From positions 1-64,000 of the forward strand of contig DATKYN010000141.1 in the NCBI GenBank assembly GCA_035528435.1: 64,000 nt of DNA, given 5' to 3'. Every line of letters begins with the position of its first letter. Within the stretch, counting starts at the first letter, position 1. This DNA is from SG8-40 sp035528435. GTDB taxonomy: Bacteria > Pseudomonadota > Gammaproteobacteria > Burkholderiales > Eutrophovitaceae. Made by a program: the position numbers and the translations under genes. Positions 27,601-35,871 of the stretch are shown in pieces. A model generated the notes under the pieces. It was not told the origin of the DNA and ran no database searches. It saw nothing but the letters and a program-made list of their open reading frames with translations.

Positions 27601-27813
27601 TTTTTAAAGATAATAAGATTAATAAGGACACGCTCATTCCATGAACAAGTGAGTCAAGCTATTGAAACAAAAGTCTTACTGTTCTGTACAGAATCTCGTT
27701 AAAACAAGGTAGTGACCGTGGACAGTTTGTGCATGAAAATACGAAAATCCTGTTTCGAGCTGGTTCTCCACAATTCATACAGTGCTTGTCCACAACATTT
27801 GCGTTGCCGATGC
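27601..27813. other. dnaA-dnaN intergenic region, candidate origin segment
   Basis: This 213-base noncoding gap holds DnaA-box-like nonamers TTCTCCACA (27764-27772) and TTGTCCACA (27786-27794), each one mismatch from TTATCCACA, an AT-rich stretch at 27601-27630 (repeated taa triplets) that could unwind, and a perfect 12-base palindrome TTCTGTACAGAA (27682-27693). Pseudomonads have origin sequences both here and between dnaA and rpmH. Whether replication starts here is inference. Confidence 0.45.
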
Positions 27814-29139
27814 TCAACCGCGCAAAGTTTGTAGCAGTGAATCGAAATCCCGACTGATATCCGAATTGGTCGTTCGTAATTCAGCAACCTTGCGACAAGC
27901 ATGCAATACCGTCGTATGGTCGCGGCCCCCGAAGGCATCGCCAATGTCGGGCAAACTATTCGCTGTGAGCTCCTTTGCCAGCGCCATGGCGACTTGCCTT
28001 GGACGGGCAACGGCACGTGAGCGTTTCTTGGAATACATCTCGGAGACCTTTATCTTGTAGTACTCCGCAACGCATTTCTGGATGTTCTCCAGCGATATCT
28101 GACGCGTCTGGACCGCTAGCAAATCTTTAAGTGCCTCGCGTGCGAGCTCCACGGATATCGGTTCTTTTGTGAAACGAGCATAGGCGAGGATGCGCTTTAA
28201 TGCACCTTCCAGCTCCCGCACATTGGATTGAATGTGATTGGCAATGAAGAAGGCGACGTCTTCAGGCAGGTCCATCCGTTCCATTTCGCCCTTCTTGAGC
28301 AAGATAGCGACCCGCATTTCCAGCTCGGGAGGCTCGATAGCCACGGTAAGACCCCAATTGAACCGCGACACGAGGCGATCTTCCATGCCGGAAATTTCTT
28401 TTGGGAAAGTGTCACAGGTAATGATGACCTGCCGATGGGCCTCTGTCAGTGCATTGAAGAGGTAGAAAAACTCTTCCTGGGTCCGGTTTTTCCGGCTGAA
28501 AAACTGGATGTCGTCTATCAGTAGAAGGTCGAGCGAGTGGTAGTACTTCTTGAAGCCGTCGAAAGCCTTGTGCTGGTAAGCACGCACTACGTCTGAAACG
28601 TACTGCTCAGCGTGCGAGTAACGAATCTTTGCGTCCGGCTCCCGGGCCTGGACAGCATTACCGATCGCCTGGATCAGGTGTGTCTTTCCCAGGCCGACGC
28701 CGCCATAAACAAACAGCGGGTTATATGCGCTGCCGAGGTGCTCGGCTACTTGCAACGCGGCGGCGCGAGCGAGCTGATTCGCCTTGCCGGTTACAAAGGT
28801 GTCAAACGTAAAAAGCGGGTTGAGTCGACTCTTTTCGCGGTCTTTCGGCCTTGGCTGAGCGGGCACTTCGGGCGCTACCGAGGGGGCAGGTGCTTGCGAC
28901 TGCCTTACGGTGAGAGTCATGTTAATGCCGACGTTCTTGTCGAGAAATTCGGACGATAGCCGCTGGATATCACGCAGATACTTGTCTCGCACCCACTCAA
29001 GGACGAATCGGTTCGGGGCAGCGATGTGTATCGTCTTTCCGTCAAACTCCGCGTTGAGGGGTTGAATCCAGGTCTTGAACTGTTGGGCCGGGATCGCCGA
29101 TTGGAAATGGCGAAGACAATGTGTCCAGAAACTGTCCAT
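27814..29139 (-). CDS. dnaA: Chromosomal replication initiator DnaA
   Basis: Binds DnaA boxes and melts the replication origin. The 441 residues show domain I (about 1-85, FWTHCLRHFQSAIPAQQFKTWI), a short Pro-rich linker, the AAA+ domain with Walker A YGGVGLGKTHLIQAIGN and Walker B DLLLIDDIQFFSRKNRTQEEFF, and domain IV with the DNA-recognition helix GGRDHTTVLHACRK. The ATG at 29139 lies 186 bases from the divergent rpmH start; that gap has a perfect DnaA box, so autoregulation is likely. Confidence 0.98.
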   Translation of the reverse strand: MDSFWTHCLRHFQSAIPAQQFKTWIQPLNAEFDGKTIHIAAPNRFVLEWVRDKYLRDIQRLSSEFLDKNVGINMTLTVRQSQAPAPSVAPEVPAQPRPKDREKSRLNPLFTFDTFVTGKANQLARAAALQVAEHLGSAYNPLFVYGGVGLGKTHLIQAIGNAVQAREPDAKIRYSHAEQYVSDVVRAYQHKAFDGFKKYYHSLDLLLIDDIQFFSRKNRTQEEFFYLFNALTEAHRQVIITCDTFPKEISGMEDRLVSRFNWGLTVAIEPPELEMRVAILLKKGEMERMDLPEDVAFFIANHIQSNVRELEGALKRILAYARFTKEPISVELAREALKDLLAVQTRQISLENIQKCVAEYYKIKVSEMYSKKRSRAVARPRQVAMALAKELTANSLPDIGDAFGGRDHTTVLHACRKVAELRTTNSDISRDFDSLLQTLRG

Positions 29140-29230
29140 TGATATGTATTCTTTTGGGGGCCAAGGCGTAGCGGACCGCGTTCTGCAGTGACCAGCAGGG
29201 GAAGGCGGATTCTAGCAGCCTCGTCAAAAG

Positions 29231-29239
29231 TTATCCACA
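29231..29239 (+). promoter_or_regulatory. Perfect DnaA box between dnaA and rpmH
   Basis: TTATCCACA matches the E. coli DnaA box consensus exactly. It lies 92 bases upstream of the dnaA start and 22 bases upstream of the rpmH -35 box. It is the only exact box I found in the dnaA intergenic regions and may serve dnaA autoregulation, origin function or both. Confidence 0.75.
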
Positions 29240-29260
29240 GACAAGTTGGTATTGTCGGCA

Positions 29261-29289
29261 TTGACATAGGGCCGACAAATCAGTGTAAT
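29261..29289 (+). promoter_or_regulatory. Sigma-70 promoter for rpmH operon
   Basis: A perfect -35 box TTGACA (29261-29266), exactly 17 bases of spacer, and a -10 box TGTAAT (29284-29289, 5 of 6 matches). The predicted start site is about 30 bases before the rpmH ATG. It should drive rpmH-rnpA-yidD-yidC-mnmE. Confidence 0.8.
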
Positions 29290-29325
29290 AGCGGGCTTTT
29301 TCAAAGACCGCATTGGAGATTACCT

Positions 29326-29460
29326 ATGAAGCGCACTTATCAGCCTTCGAAAACGCGGCGGCAGCGCCGTCATGGCTTCCTCGTGCGCATGCGTACCCGC
29401 GGTGGCCGGGCAGTTATCAACGCGCGGCGTGCAAAGGGGCGGGCTCGACTGAGCGTGTGA
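29326..29460 (+). CDS. rpmH: 50S ribosomal protein L34
   Basis: A 44-residue, highly basic large-subunit ribosomal protein. The sequence MKRTYQPSKTRRQRRHGF, followed by the MRTRGGRAVINARRAKGR region, is diagnostic of L34. The ATG at 29326 follows ggagatta (SD ggag). Its stop codon overlaps the GTG start of rnpA (GTGA), giving the universal bacterial rpmH-rnpA pair. A strong promoter lies about 37 bases upstream of the ATG. Confidence 0.98.
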   Translation: MKRTYQPSKTRRQRRHGFLVRMRTRGGRAVINARRAKGRARLSV

Positions 29461-29807
29461 TTGGGCCGCGCGCAACGTTTCCACGAACGATCCGACTGCG
29501 GGGCGCGGCGCAATTCACCGGTTCCTTTCAGGGCCGGTATCGCAGTAAGCACTTCTTGTTATTGTCCCGGCCCGGCGGTTCCGAAAAGGAAAGCGCCCGG
29601 CTGGGAATGATCATTGGCCGACGGCAAGTCTCCCGGTCGGTAGACCGGTCGCGGCTGCGCCGCATTATTCGCGAAGCGTTCCGATCGGTCCGCCATGAAC
29701 TGGGTCGAATTGATGTGGTTGTCAGATTTCGGTCAGAACCGAACCAACAAACAAACACCATGCTTCGAACGGAGTTGAACGCTTTGCTGGAGCAAGCGAG
29801 GGCATGA
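29457..29807 (+). CDS. rnpA: Ribonuclease P protein component
   Basis: Protein cofactor of RNase P for 5' maturation of tRNA. Start set at GTG 29457, overlapping the rpmH stop; this gives 116 residues and aligns the FPRTIRLRGAAQF segment with the E. coli N-terminus. The longer frame from 29313 lies within rpmH and is spurious. The RNA-binding signature appears as SRSVDRSRLRRIIREAFR. It ends overlapping the yidD start by 4 bases. Confidence 0.95.
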   Translation: MIGPRATFPRTIRLRGAAQFTGSFQGRYRSKHFLLLSRPGGSEKESARLGMIIGRRQVSRSVDRSRLRRIIREAFRSVRHELGRIDVVVRFRSEPNQQTNTMLRTELNALLEQARA

Positions 29808-30058
29808 AACATGTGCTCGGATGGCTGATTCGCGCGTATCAGTACCTGATATCGCCGTGGGTAGGCAATCACTGCCGGTTTTACCCGACCTGTTCGGAGT
29901 ACGCGCGCATTGCCGTTTCCGAGCATGGCAGTGCCAGAGGGAGCTGGCTGGCGGCGCGGCGCGTCGTTAAATGTCACCCATGGCACGAAGGTGGTATGGA
30001 CCTGGTGCCAGGTACCTGTACGGACGGTGGCGCTGAAAACAAGACAGAGAAACCATAA
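29804..30058 (+). CDS. yidD: Membrane protein insertion efficiency factor YidD
   Basis: Small membrane-associated protein that assists YidC-dependent insertion. The 84 residues include LIRAYQYLISPWVGNHCRFYPTCSEYA, the family signature with conserved cysteines (C-R-F-x-P-T-C-S-E-Y), and a later CHPWHEGGMD. ATG overlaps the rnpA stop (ATGA), and its own stop TAA overlaps the yidC ATG by one base, so the set is translationally coupled. Confidence 0.95.
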   Translation: MKHVLGWLIRAYQYLISPWVGNHCRFYPTCSEYARIAVSEHGSARGSWLAARRVVKCHPWHEGGMDLVPGTCTDGGAENKTEKP

Positions 30059-31719
30059 TGGATAACGCACGAATCATTGCAGCAATCATATTTGCCGGTT
30101 CGGTTATTTTGCTGGCTGACGGCTGGTTCAAAGCCCAGAGGCCAGCGCCATCGGAGATTGCAGCGGTCGCACCGGCGGCGCCACTGAACGGTGGCGTGAA
30201 CACGGTACCCGAAGTGACCCAACCTTCCAGTACCGCAAGCGGGATGCCGGTCGTGTCGGCGCGGGAAACGGCCACGCAATCGTCGAGAGTGGTGACAGTT
30301 CGCACTGATTTGTTCGAAGCCAGGATCAATACCCAAGGTGGTGTCTTGGAGGAGCTGAAACTGCTGGAGCACCGCAGTAAGGATGACCCGGACCTTACTT
30401 TGCAATTGTTCATGAAGACTGCGGACCGTACCTATGTGGCGCAGAGCGGATTGATTGGAGAGGGCCTTCCGAATCACGCGACCTTATTCGAGATTGACGG
30501 CGATCTTTTTGAATTGCGGTCAGGGGCGGAAAAGCTGGAACTGTCGTTGCGGGCGTCGGTACCGGGGAGCCACGAGGTCGTACAGCGCTATACCTTCCAT
30601 CGTGGCAGTTACGTGATTGATGTCGATTACGAAATCGCGAACAAGGGCAATGCGCCGCTGTCGGCCCATGGGTACTTTCAGTTCTTGCGGGACGGTAATC
30701 CGGCTGCTGGCGATTCAAAAATGCAGCCGACTTACACCGGTGGAGCAATCTACACCGATGAATCCAAGTTCACAAAAGTTGATTTTGAGGACATGGACAA
30801 GGGTAAGGTCAAATATCCCAAGAAAACTGAAGATGGATGGGCAGCGATCGTACAGCACTATTTTGTCGCAGCCTGGCTTCTGGAGCAGGGCCTGGAGCGT
30901 GAATACTTCACCAAAGCGCGTGATAACGGACTCTATGCTGTTGGCATAATCGTACCGGTGACAGCCATCGCACCGGGCGCGGCTGGCAGCATCAGCTCAC
31001 GCCTTTACGCCGGCCCGCAGGACCAGGAAACGATATCGAAGCTGGCACCCGGACTTGAACTCACCGTGGATTATGGCTGGCTGACGGTGATCGCTGCTCC
31101 GCTTTTCTGGCTGCTCTCGGAAATCCATCAATGGGTCGGTAACTGGGGCGTCGCAATTATTCTTTTGACCGTCATCATCAAGCTGATCTTCTTTCCGCTG
31201 TCGGCAGCGAGTTACAAGTCGATGGCGAAAATGCGGGTGTTGGCGCCCAAGTTGCAGGCACTCAAGGAAACTTACGGTGACGACCGGCAGCGCATGCAGC
31301 AAGCGATGATGGAGATGTACAAGACGGAGAAGATCAATCCGCTTGGGGGTTGCCTTCCTATTCTTGTTCAGATCCCGGTCTTTATTGCGTTGTATTGGGT
31401 GTTGCTGGCAAGCGTCGAGCTGCGCAACGCGCCCTTTATATTGTGGATCAATGACCTCTCGGCAAAGGATCCTTATTACGTGTTACCGGTGTTGATGGGG
31501 CTTTCGATGATCGTGCAGTCGTGGCTTAGTCCTACGCCGCCGGATCCGGTGCAGGCGAAGATCATGAAGATCATGCCCGTCGTGTTCAGTGTTTTCTTCT
31601 TCTTCTTTCCAGCCGGGCTGGTGCTTTACTGGCTTGTAAACAATATTCTTTCCATTACCCAGCAATGGTACATAACGCGGGCGATCGAACGATCCAAACC
31701 CGCTAATGCAACCCGCTGA
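30058..31719 (+). CDS. yidC: Membrane protein insertase YidC
   Basis: Inner-membrane insertase of 553 residues. The N-terminal membrane anchor (ARIIAAIIFAGSVILLADGWF) is followed by a large periplasmic domain (about 60-340) and the conserved five-helix core with WGVAIILLTVIIKLIFFPLS, the cytoplasmic hairpin (MAKMRVLAPKLQALKETYGDD), and CLPILVQIPVFIALYWVL. It ends in a short basic tail. The mnmE ATG lies 14 bases inside its 3' end. Confidence 0.97.
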   Translation: MDNARIIAAIIFAGSVILLADGWFKAQRPAPSEIAAVAPAAPLNGGVNTVPEVTQPSSTASGMPVVSARETATQSSRVVTVRTDLFEARINTQGGVLEELKLLEHRSKDDPDLTLQLFMKTADRTYVAQSGLIGEGLPNHATLFEIDGDLFELRSGAEKLELSLRASVPGSHEVVQRYTFHRGSYVIDVDYEIANKGNAPLSAHGYFQFLRDGNPAAGDSKMQPTYTGGAIYTDESKFTKVDFEDMDKGKVKYPKKTEDGWAAIVQHYFVAAWLLEQGLEREYFTKARDNGLYAVGIIVPVTAIAPGAAGSISSRLYAGPQDQETISKLAPGLELTVDYGWLTVIAAPLFWLLSEIHQWVGNWGVAIILLTVIIKLIFFPLSAASYKSMAKMRVLAPKLQALKETYGDDRQRMQQAMMEMYKTEKINPLGGCLPILVQIPVFIALYWVLLASVELRNAPFILWINDLSAKDPYYVLPVLMGLSMIVQSWLSPTPPDPVQAKIMKIMPVVFSVFFFFFPAGLVLYWLVNNILSITQQWYITRAIERSKPANATR

Positions 31720-33046
31720 CACAATTGCGGCGGTTGCAACTGCTTACGGCCGTGCCGGTATCGGAGTGGTCAGGGTTTCGGGACCCGGGACGCAATCGCT
31801 CGCCACGTCTCTGATAGGCAGAACACCGCCCGCGCGCCACGCCACACTGAGTGAGTTTCGGGATGCTGATGGTCTGGCGATCGATCAGGGCATCGCGATT
31901 TTTTTCCCGGGGCCGCATTCCTATACCGGAGAGGATGTATTCGAAATCCAGGGCCACGGCGGGGTTGCACTACTTCGCATGTTGTTGCGGCGCTGCGTTG
32001 AGCTGGGCGCGCGAGTTGCCGAACCGGGCGAGTTCACCAAACGGGCTTTCCTGAACGACAAGATGGATCTGGCGCAGGCGGAAAGCGTAGCTGATCTGAT
32101 TGATGCCTCTTCCACAGACGCAGTTCGTAGCGCCCGGCGTTCGCTCGCAGGAGAGTTCTCGGCACGCGTCAATGCCATTCGTGAACAACTGATCGGGATC
32201 CGGTTGCTGGTGGAGGCGGTTCTTGATTTTCCCGAAGAGCAAGTTGATCTCATTGATCGTCACGATGTGCTCGGCCAACTGCAGGCAGTGCAGGGCGACA
32301 TCACGACGTTGACTGACTCTGCAACGCAGGGGAATTTGTTGCGCGAAGGAGTCCGGGTAGTCCTGACCGGGGCCCCGAATGTTGGAAAATCCAGCCTGAT
32401 GAACCGACTCGCCGAGGAGGAAGTGGCGATTGTTACCGAAGTGCCCGGCACAACCAGGGATGTCTTGCAGCGTGAGCTGGTGGTGTCGGGATTACCGATT
32501 CACGTCATCGATACAGCAGGATTGCGCGAAAGCGATGATCCCGTTGAGCGCATCGGCGTGTCGCGGAGTCTGCAACAGCTTGAGCAGGCTGACGTGGTCC
32601 TGGAGATCCGGGATGCGTCGGTACCTTGCACGGACGACGCGGGCAGCGATCTGGTGAGGCTGTCAGAAGGCGCTAGAAAAATTATTGTAATCAATAAGAT
32701 AGATCTGATTAGCGAAACGCCAAAGGCAAGTCAGGAAGGCAGTGTGGACAAGGTATGGCTATCGGCGAAAACAGGGTCGGGGATCGACTTGCTGCGGCGG
32801 ACCCTGTTACGCGTGAGTGGGCGGGATACTACGGACGAAGTGCCGTTTATGGCCAGAGAGCGACACATTCACTCGCTCAGGCAGACGTTGGCAAATGCTC
32901 AACGCGCTGAGACCGAAGTTGCGCGCCTTGAGCTGTGTGCCGAAGAGCTTCGTCTGGCACAGCAGGCACTGGGAAAGATTACCGGGGAGTTTTCTGCAGA
33001 TGATCTGCTAGGGGAAATATTTTCCCGTTTCTGTATCGGTAAGTAA
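31706..33046 (+). CDS. mnmE: tRNA modification GTPase MnmE
   Basis: With MnmG, installs the cmnm5 group on U34 of several tRNAs. The 446 residues start DTIAAVATAYGRAGIGVVRVSG (tetrahydrofolate-binding domain), have the G domain with GAPNVGKSSLMNRLAEEE, the switch region EVPGTTRDVLQ, DTAGLRES and NKIDL, and end in the catalytic C-terminal motif FCIGK. Starts within the 3' end of yidC (14-base overlap). MnmG is encoded 270 bases downstream after two parS sites. Confidence 0.97.
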   Translation: MQPADTIAAVATAYGRAGIGVVRVSGPGTQSLATSLIGRTPPARHATLSEFRDADGLAIDQGIAIFFPGPHSYTGEDVFEIQGHGGVALLRMLLRRCVELGARVAEPGEFTKRAFLNDKMDLAQAESVADLIDASSTDAVRSARRSLAGEFSARVNAIREQLIGIRLLVEAVLDFPEEQVDLIDRHDVLGQLQAVQGDITTLTDSATQGNLLREGVRVVLTGAPNVGKSSLMNRLAEEEVAIVTEVPGTTRDVLQRELVVSGLPIHVIDTAGLRESDDPVERIGVSRSLQQLEQADVVLEIRDASVPCTDDAGSDLVRLSEGARKIIVINKIDLISETPKASQEGSVDKVWLSAKTGSGIDLLRRTLLRVSGRDTTDEVPFMARERHIHSLRQTLANAQRAETEVARLELCAEELRLAQQALGKITGEFSADDLLGEIFSRFCIGK

Positions 33047-33179
33047 GGGCTGGCCGCACCACATTCCGGAGCCCGACATCAGATCAGGTTTCGTTCCTGT
33101 CAAGCGACCGGGTTGGTGAGTGGCTGCTTACTCAAAGGGTTCTTGACGTCGAGTCGGGTTAGGCAGGTAGATCGGGAGA

Positions 33180-33195
33180 TGTTCCACGTGAAACA
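33180..33195. promoter_or_regulatory. parS site 1
   Basis: TGTTCCACGTGAAACA differs at one base from the parS consensus TGTTTCACGTGAAACA, the 16-base palindrome bound by chromosomal ParB. It lies 57 bases from a perfect copy and about 3.5 kb upstream of parB. Confidence 0.88.
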
Positions 33196-33236
33196 TCCGC
33201 GGCTAACAGGAGCCTGAGGGAAGCCAAACCAGCCCG

Positions 33237-33252
33237 TGTTTCACGTGAAACA
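33237..33252. promoter_or_regulatory. parS site 2 (perfect)
   Basis: TGTTTCACGTGAAACA is an exact match to the parS consensus. It nucleates ParB loading for origin segregation. The site lies in the leader of mnmG; reading it as protein produces a false MFHVKH N-terminus in the longest mnmG frame. Confidence 0.95.
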
Positions 33253-33316
33253 TCCGCAGCGGGGAGTCTCTCGCGCCATTCTTTCCGGTATGATTGCGCG
33301 CTCTCGAAAGGGCACT

Positions 33317-35239
33317 GTGTTTTTTCCAAAAGAGTTCGACATTATCGTAATCGGTGGGGGTCATGCAGGCACCGAAGCCGCTCTGGCTGCTGCCCGAGCC
33401 GGTTGCAATACGCTGTTACTGACGCACAGCATCGAGACACTTGGTCAGATGTCTTGCAATCCCTCGATTGGCGGTATCGGCAAAGGGCACCTAGTCAAGG
33501 AAATCGACGCGCTTGGTGGTGCAATGGCCCAGGCGGCTGACGTGGCGGGGATTCAGTTCCGCACTTTGAACGCGAGCAAGGGACCAGCGGTCAGGGCAAC
33601 GCGTGCTCAGGCCGATCGTGTGTTGTATCGACAGGCCATACGATCCCGTCTGGAGAATCAGCCGAATCTCACCCTGTTCCAGCAGGCTGTTGATGATCTT
33701 CTGTTACAGGGTGATCGCGTCGTTGGCGTGGTAACCCAGATTGGCCTCCAATTCCGGGCACGCGCAGTGGTCTTGACGGCTGGCACCTTTTTGTCCGGGC
33801 GTATCCACGTTGGTCTGGAAAACTATCAGGCCGGCCGTGCCGGTGATCCCCCGTCTATCAGTCTTGCCCATCGGCTAAGGGAGCTGAAGTTACCGGTAGG
33901 GCGCCTGAAAACCGGAACCCCGCCGCGCCTGGACGGGCGCTCCATTGATTTCTCCATACTTGAGCAACAGCCTGGTGATCAGCCAGCTCCCGTGTTTTCG
34001 TATCTGGGCAAGACGGAACAACACCCTCGGCAGATATCCTGCTGGATTACCCATACCAACGAGCACACTCACGAGTCTATTCGTGCCGGACTAGATCGCT
34101 CGCCTATGTACTCTGGTGTGATCGAAGGGGTTGGGCCACGCTATTGTCCGTCGATAGAAGACAAGGTGACACGGTTTGCGCACCGGTCCTCTCACCAGAT
34201 TTTCCTTGAACCCGAGGGCCTGAATACACACGAGGTATACCCGAATGGAATTTCAACCAGCCTTCCTTTTGATGTCCAGCTCGAAATCGTGCATTCAATC
34301 AGAGGCTTGGAAAAGGCCCACATTCTCCGCCCGGGTTATGCCATTGAATACGATTACTTCGATCCGCGGTCACTGAAGTCGTCGTTGGAGTCCAAATCCA
34401 TCGGCAGTTTGTTTTTTGCGGGCCAGATCAATGGGACGACCGGATATGAGGAAGCGGCGGCACAAGGACTATTGGCGGGCATAAACGCCGCCTTGCAAGT
34501 GCAGGGAAAGCCGGCCTGGTGCCCACGTCGGGACGAAGCCTACCTGGGTGTATTGGTTGATGATCTGGTCACACGTGGTGTTACCGAGCCCTACAGGATG
34601 TTTACCAGTCGGGCGGAATATCGGCTCAGTTTGCGCGAAGACAATGCTGACTTTCGCCTGACCGAAACCGGTCGGCGGCTCGGACTGGTGGACGAGCAAC
34701 GCTGGGCGGTATTCCAGCGCAAACGGGATGCCGTCAACGCGGAGCTGGAACGTCTCGAGAAATTGGTGATTGACCCGCGTCATGTCGGGCAGCAGGCTGT
34801 TACGGAAGCCATAGGTCAAACACTTGAACGCGAATATCCGGCATTGCAACTGTTGCGCCGACCCGAGGTTGACTACCGAAGCTTGATGAAACTGGCTGTA
34901 GCCGGGCCTGGTGTGGAAGATGATCAGGTCGCCGAACAGGTTGAAATTCAGACCAAATACAAAGGCTACATTGACCGGCAGCGTGAAGAGTGCGCCCGCC
35001 TTGAACAGGTCGAAACCGTTGGTATTCCGATCGATCTCGATTACACGCAAGTGCGTGGCCTGTCGTCAGAAGTACGTCAGAAACTGGCTGAGCAAAGGCC
35101 GCAAACGCTTGGTCAGGCGGGGCGGATTTCCGGCATTACTCCAGCGGCCATTTCCCTGATGATGGTCCACCTGAAACGATTGAATGTTTTGCGAGAGCCG
35201 CCAGTGGATCGACTTCGGTCACAAGGGAGGCGCGCATGA
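33317..35239 (+). CDS. mnmG: tRNA U34 carboxymethylaminomethyl synthase MnmG (GidA)
   Basis: FAD- and NADH-dependent partner of MnmE. The start is placed at GTG 33317, giving (M)FFPKEFDIIVIGGGHAGTEAA, which aligns with the E. coli N-terminus MFYPDPFDVIIIGGG; the longest frame begins at 33236 inside parS. The resulting 640 residues contain the FAD dinucleotide motif GGGHAG, CNPSIGGIGKGHLV, the second GidA signature GQINGTTGYEEAAAQGL, and a C-terminal helical domain for MnmE and tRNA. Its stop overlaps the rsmG start (ATGA). Confidence 0.96.
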   Translation: MFFPKEFDIIVIGGGHAGTEAALAAARAGCNTLLLTHSIETLGQMSCNPSIGGIGKGHLVKEIDALGGAMAQAADVAGIQFRTLNASKGPAVRATRAQADRVLYRQAIRSRLENQPNLTLFQQAVDDLLLQGDRVVGVVTQIGLQFRARAVVLTAGTFLSGRIHVGLENYQAGRAGDPPSISLAHRLRELKLPVGRLKTGTPPRLDGRSIDFSILEQQPGDQPAPVFSYLGKTEQHPRQISCWITHTNEHTHESIRAGLDRSPMYSGVIEGVGPRYCPSIEDKVTRFAHRSSHQIFLEPEGLNTHEVYPNGISTSLPFDVQLEIVHSIRGLEKAHILRPGYAIEYDYFDPRSLKSSLESKSIGSLFFAGQINGTTGYEEAAAQGLLAGINAALQVQGKPAWCPRRDEAYLGVLVDDLVTRGVTEPYRMFTSRAEYRLSLREDNADFRLTETGRRLGLVDEQRWAVFQRKRDAVNAELERLEKLVIDPRHVGQQAVTEAIGQTLEREYPALQLLRRPEVDYRSLMKLAVAGPGVEDDQVAEQVEIQTKYKGYIDRQREECARLEQVETVGIPIDLDYTQVRGLSSEVRQKLAEQRPQTLGQAGRISGITPAAISLMMVHLKRLNVLREPPVDRLRSQGRRA

Positions 35240-35868
35240 GACAGTGGGGCCTCGCCGAGCACGCAGCATCCATGGGTTTACAACTATCATCCCAGGCCGT
35301 TGGTCAGCTGACATCATTGTTACAGCTTCTGGCGAAGTGGAACCGCGTCTATAACCTCACGTCATTATCCGCTGAAGAAAAGTGGGTGAGTCATCACTTA
35401 CTGGATTCCTTAAGTATAGTAAGCTTGATCCCAGATGGTCGCTTGATTGACGTGGGATCCGGCGGTGGCTTTCCAGGTCTCCCTGTCGCAATTGCCAACC
35501 CTGATCGCGACATCGTATTGCTGGACAGCAACCACAAAAAGACGGCGTTTCTTCGCCAGGCAGCCGCTGAGCTGGGGCTCGCAAAGGTGTCAGTGGAAAC
35601 AGCCCGGTCGGAGTCTTTCAGGCCGGATAGCGGCTTTGATGTGGTCGTCTCGCGAGCCTTTTCGGATCTGAAGTCCTTCCTTGACCTGGCCGGACATCTT
35701 TGCCGAGACAACGGGACGCTGCTTGCAATGAAAGGCGTTTACCCCGCTGACGAAATCGCTGAACTTCCGGCTGGTGTCGTACGCAACACAGTCCGGCTCG
35801 AAGTGCCGATGATCGACGCGCAGCGGCACGCTGTATTCCTCAATCCGCCGGCGTCGCGGGAAGGTTAG
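35236..35868 (+). CDS. rsmG: 16S rRNA m7G527 methyltransferase RsmG
   Basis: Methylates N7 of G527 in 16S rRNA. The 210 residues include WNRVYNLTSLSAEEKWVSHHLLDSL, the SAM motif LIDVGSGGGFPGLPVAI and LLDSNHKKTAFLRQAAAELGL, all typical of RsmG/GidB. It overlaps mnmG by 4 bases and is followed 3 bases later by parA, the conserved gidA-gidB-parA-parB order of origin-proximal DNA. Confidence 0.96.
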   Translation: MRQWGLAEHAASMGLQLSSQAVGQLTSLLQLLAKWNRVYNLTSLSAEEKWVSHHLLDSLSIVSLIPDGRLIDVGSGGGFPGLPVAIANPDRDIVLLDSNHKKTAFLRQAAAELGLAKVSVETARSESFRPDSGFDVVVSRAFSDLKSFLDLAGHLCRDNGTLLAMKGVYPADEIAELPAGVVRNTVRLEVPMIDAQRHAVFLNPPASREG

Positions 35869-35871
35869 CCA

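Noticed and set aside
27682..27693. Palindrome TTCTGTACAGAA as a LexA box
   Set aside because: Spacing does not fit CTGT-N8-ACAG; kept only as an unexplained palindrome in the origin candidate.
33236..33316. N-terminal extension of MnmG beginning MFHVKH
   Set aside because: It is the translation of a parS site; the family N-terminus aligns at GTG 33317.
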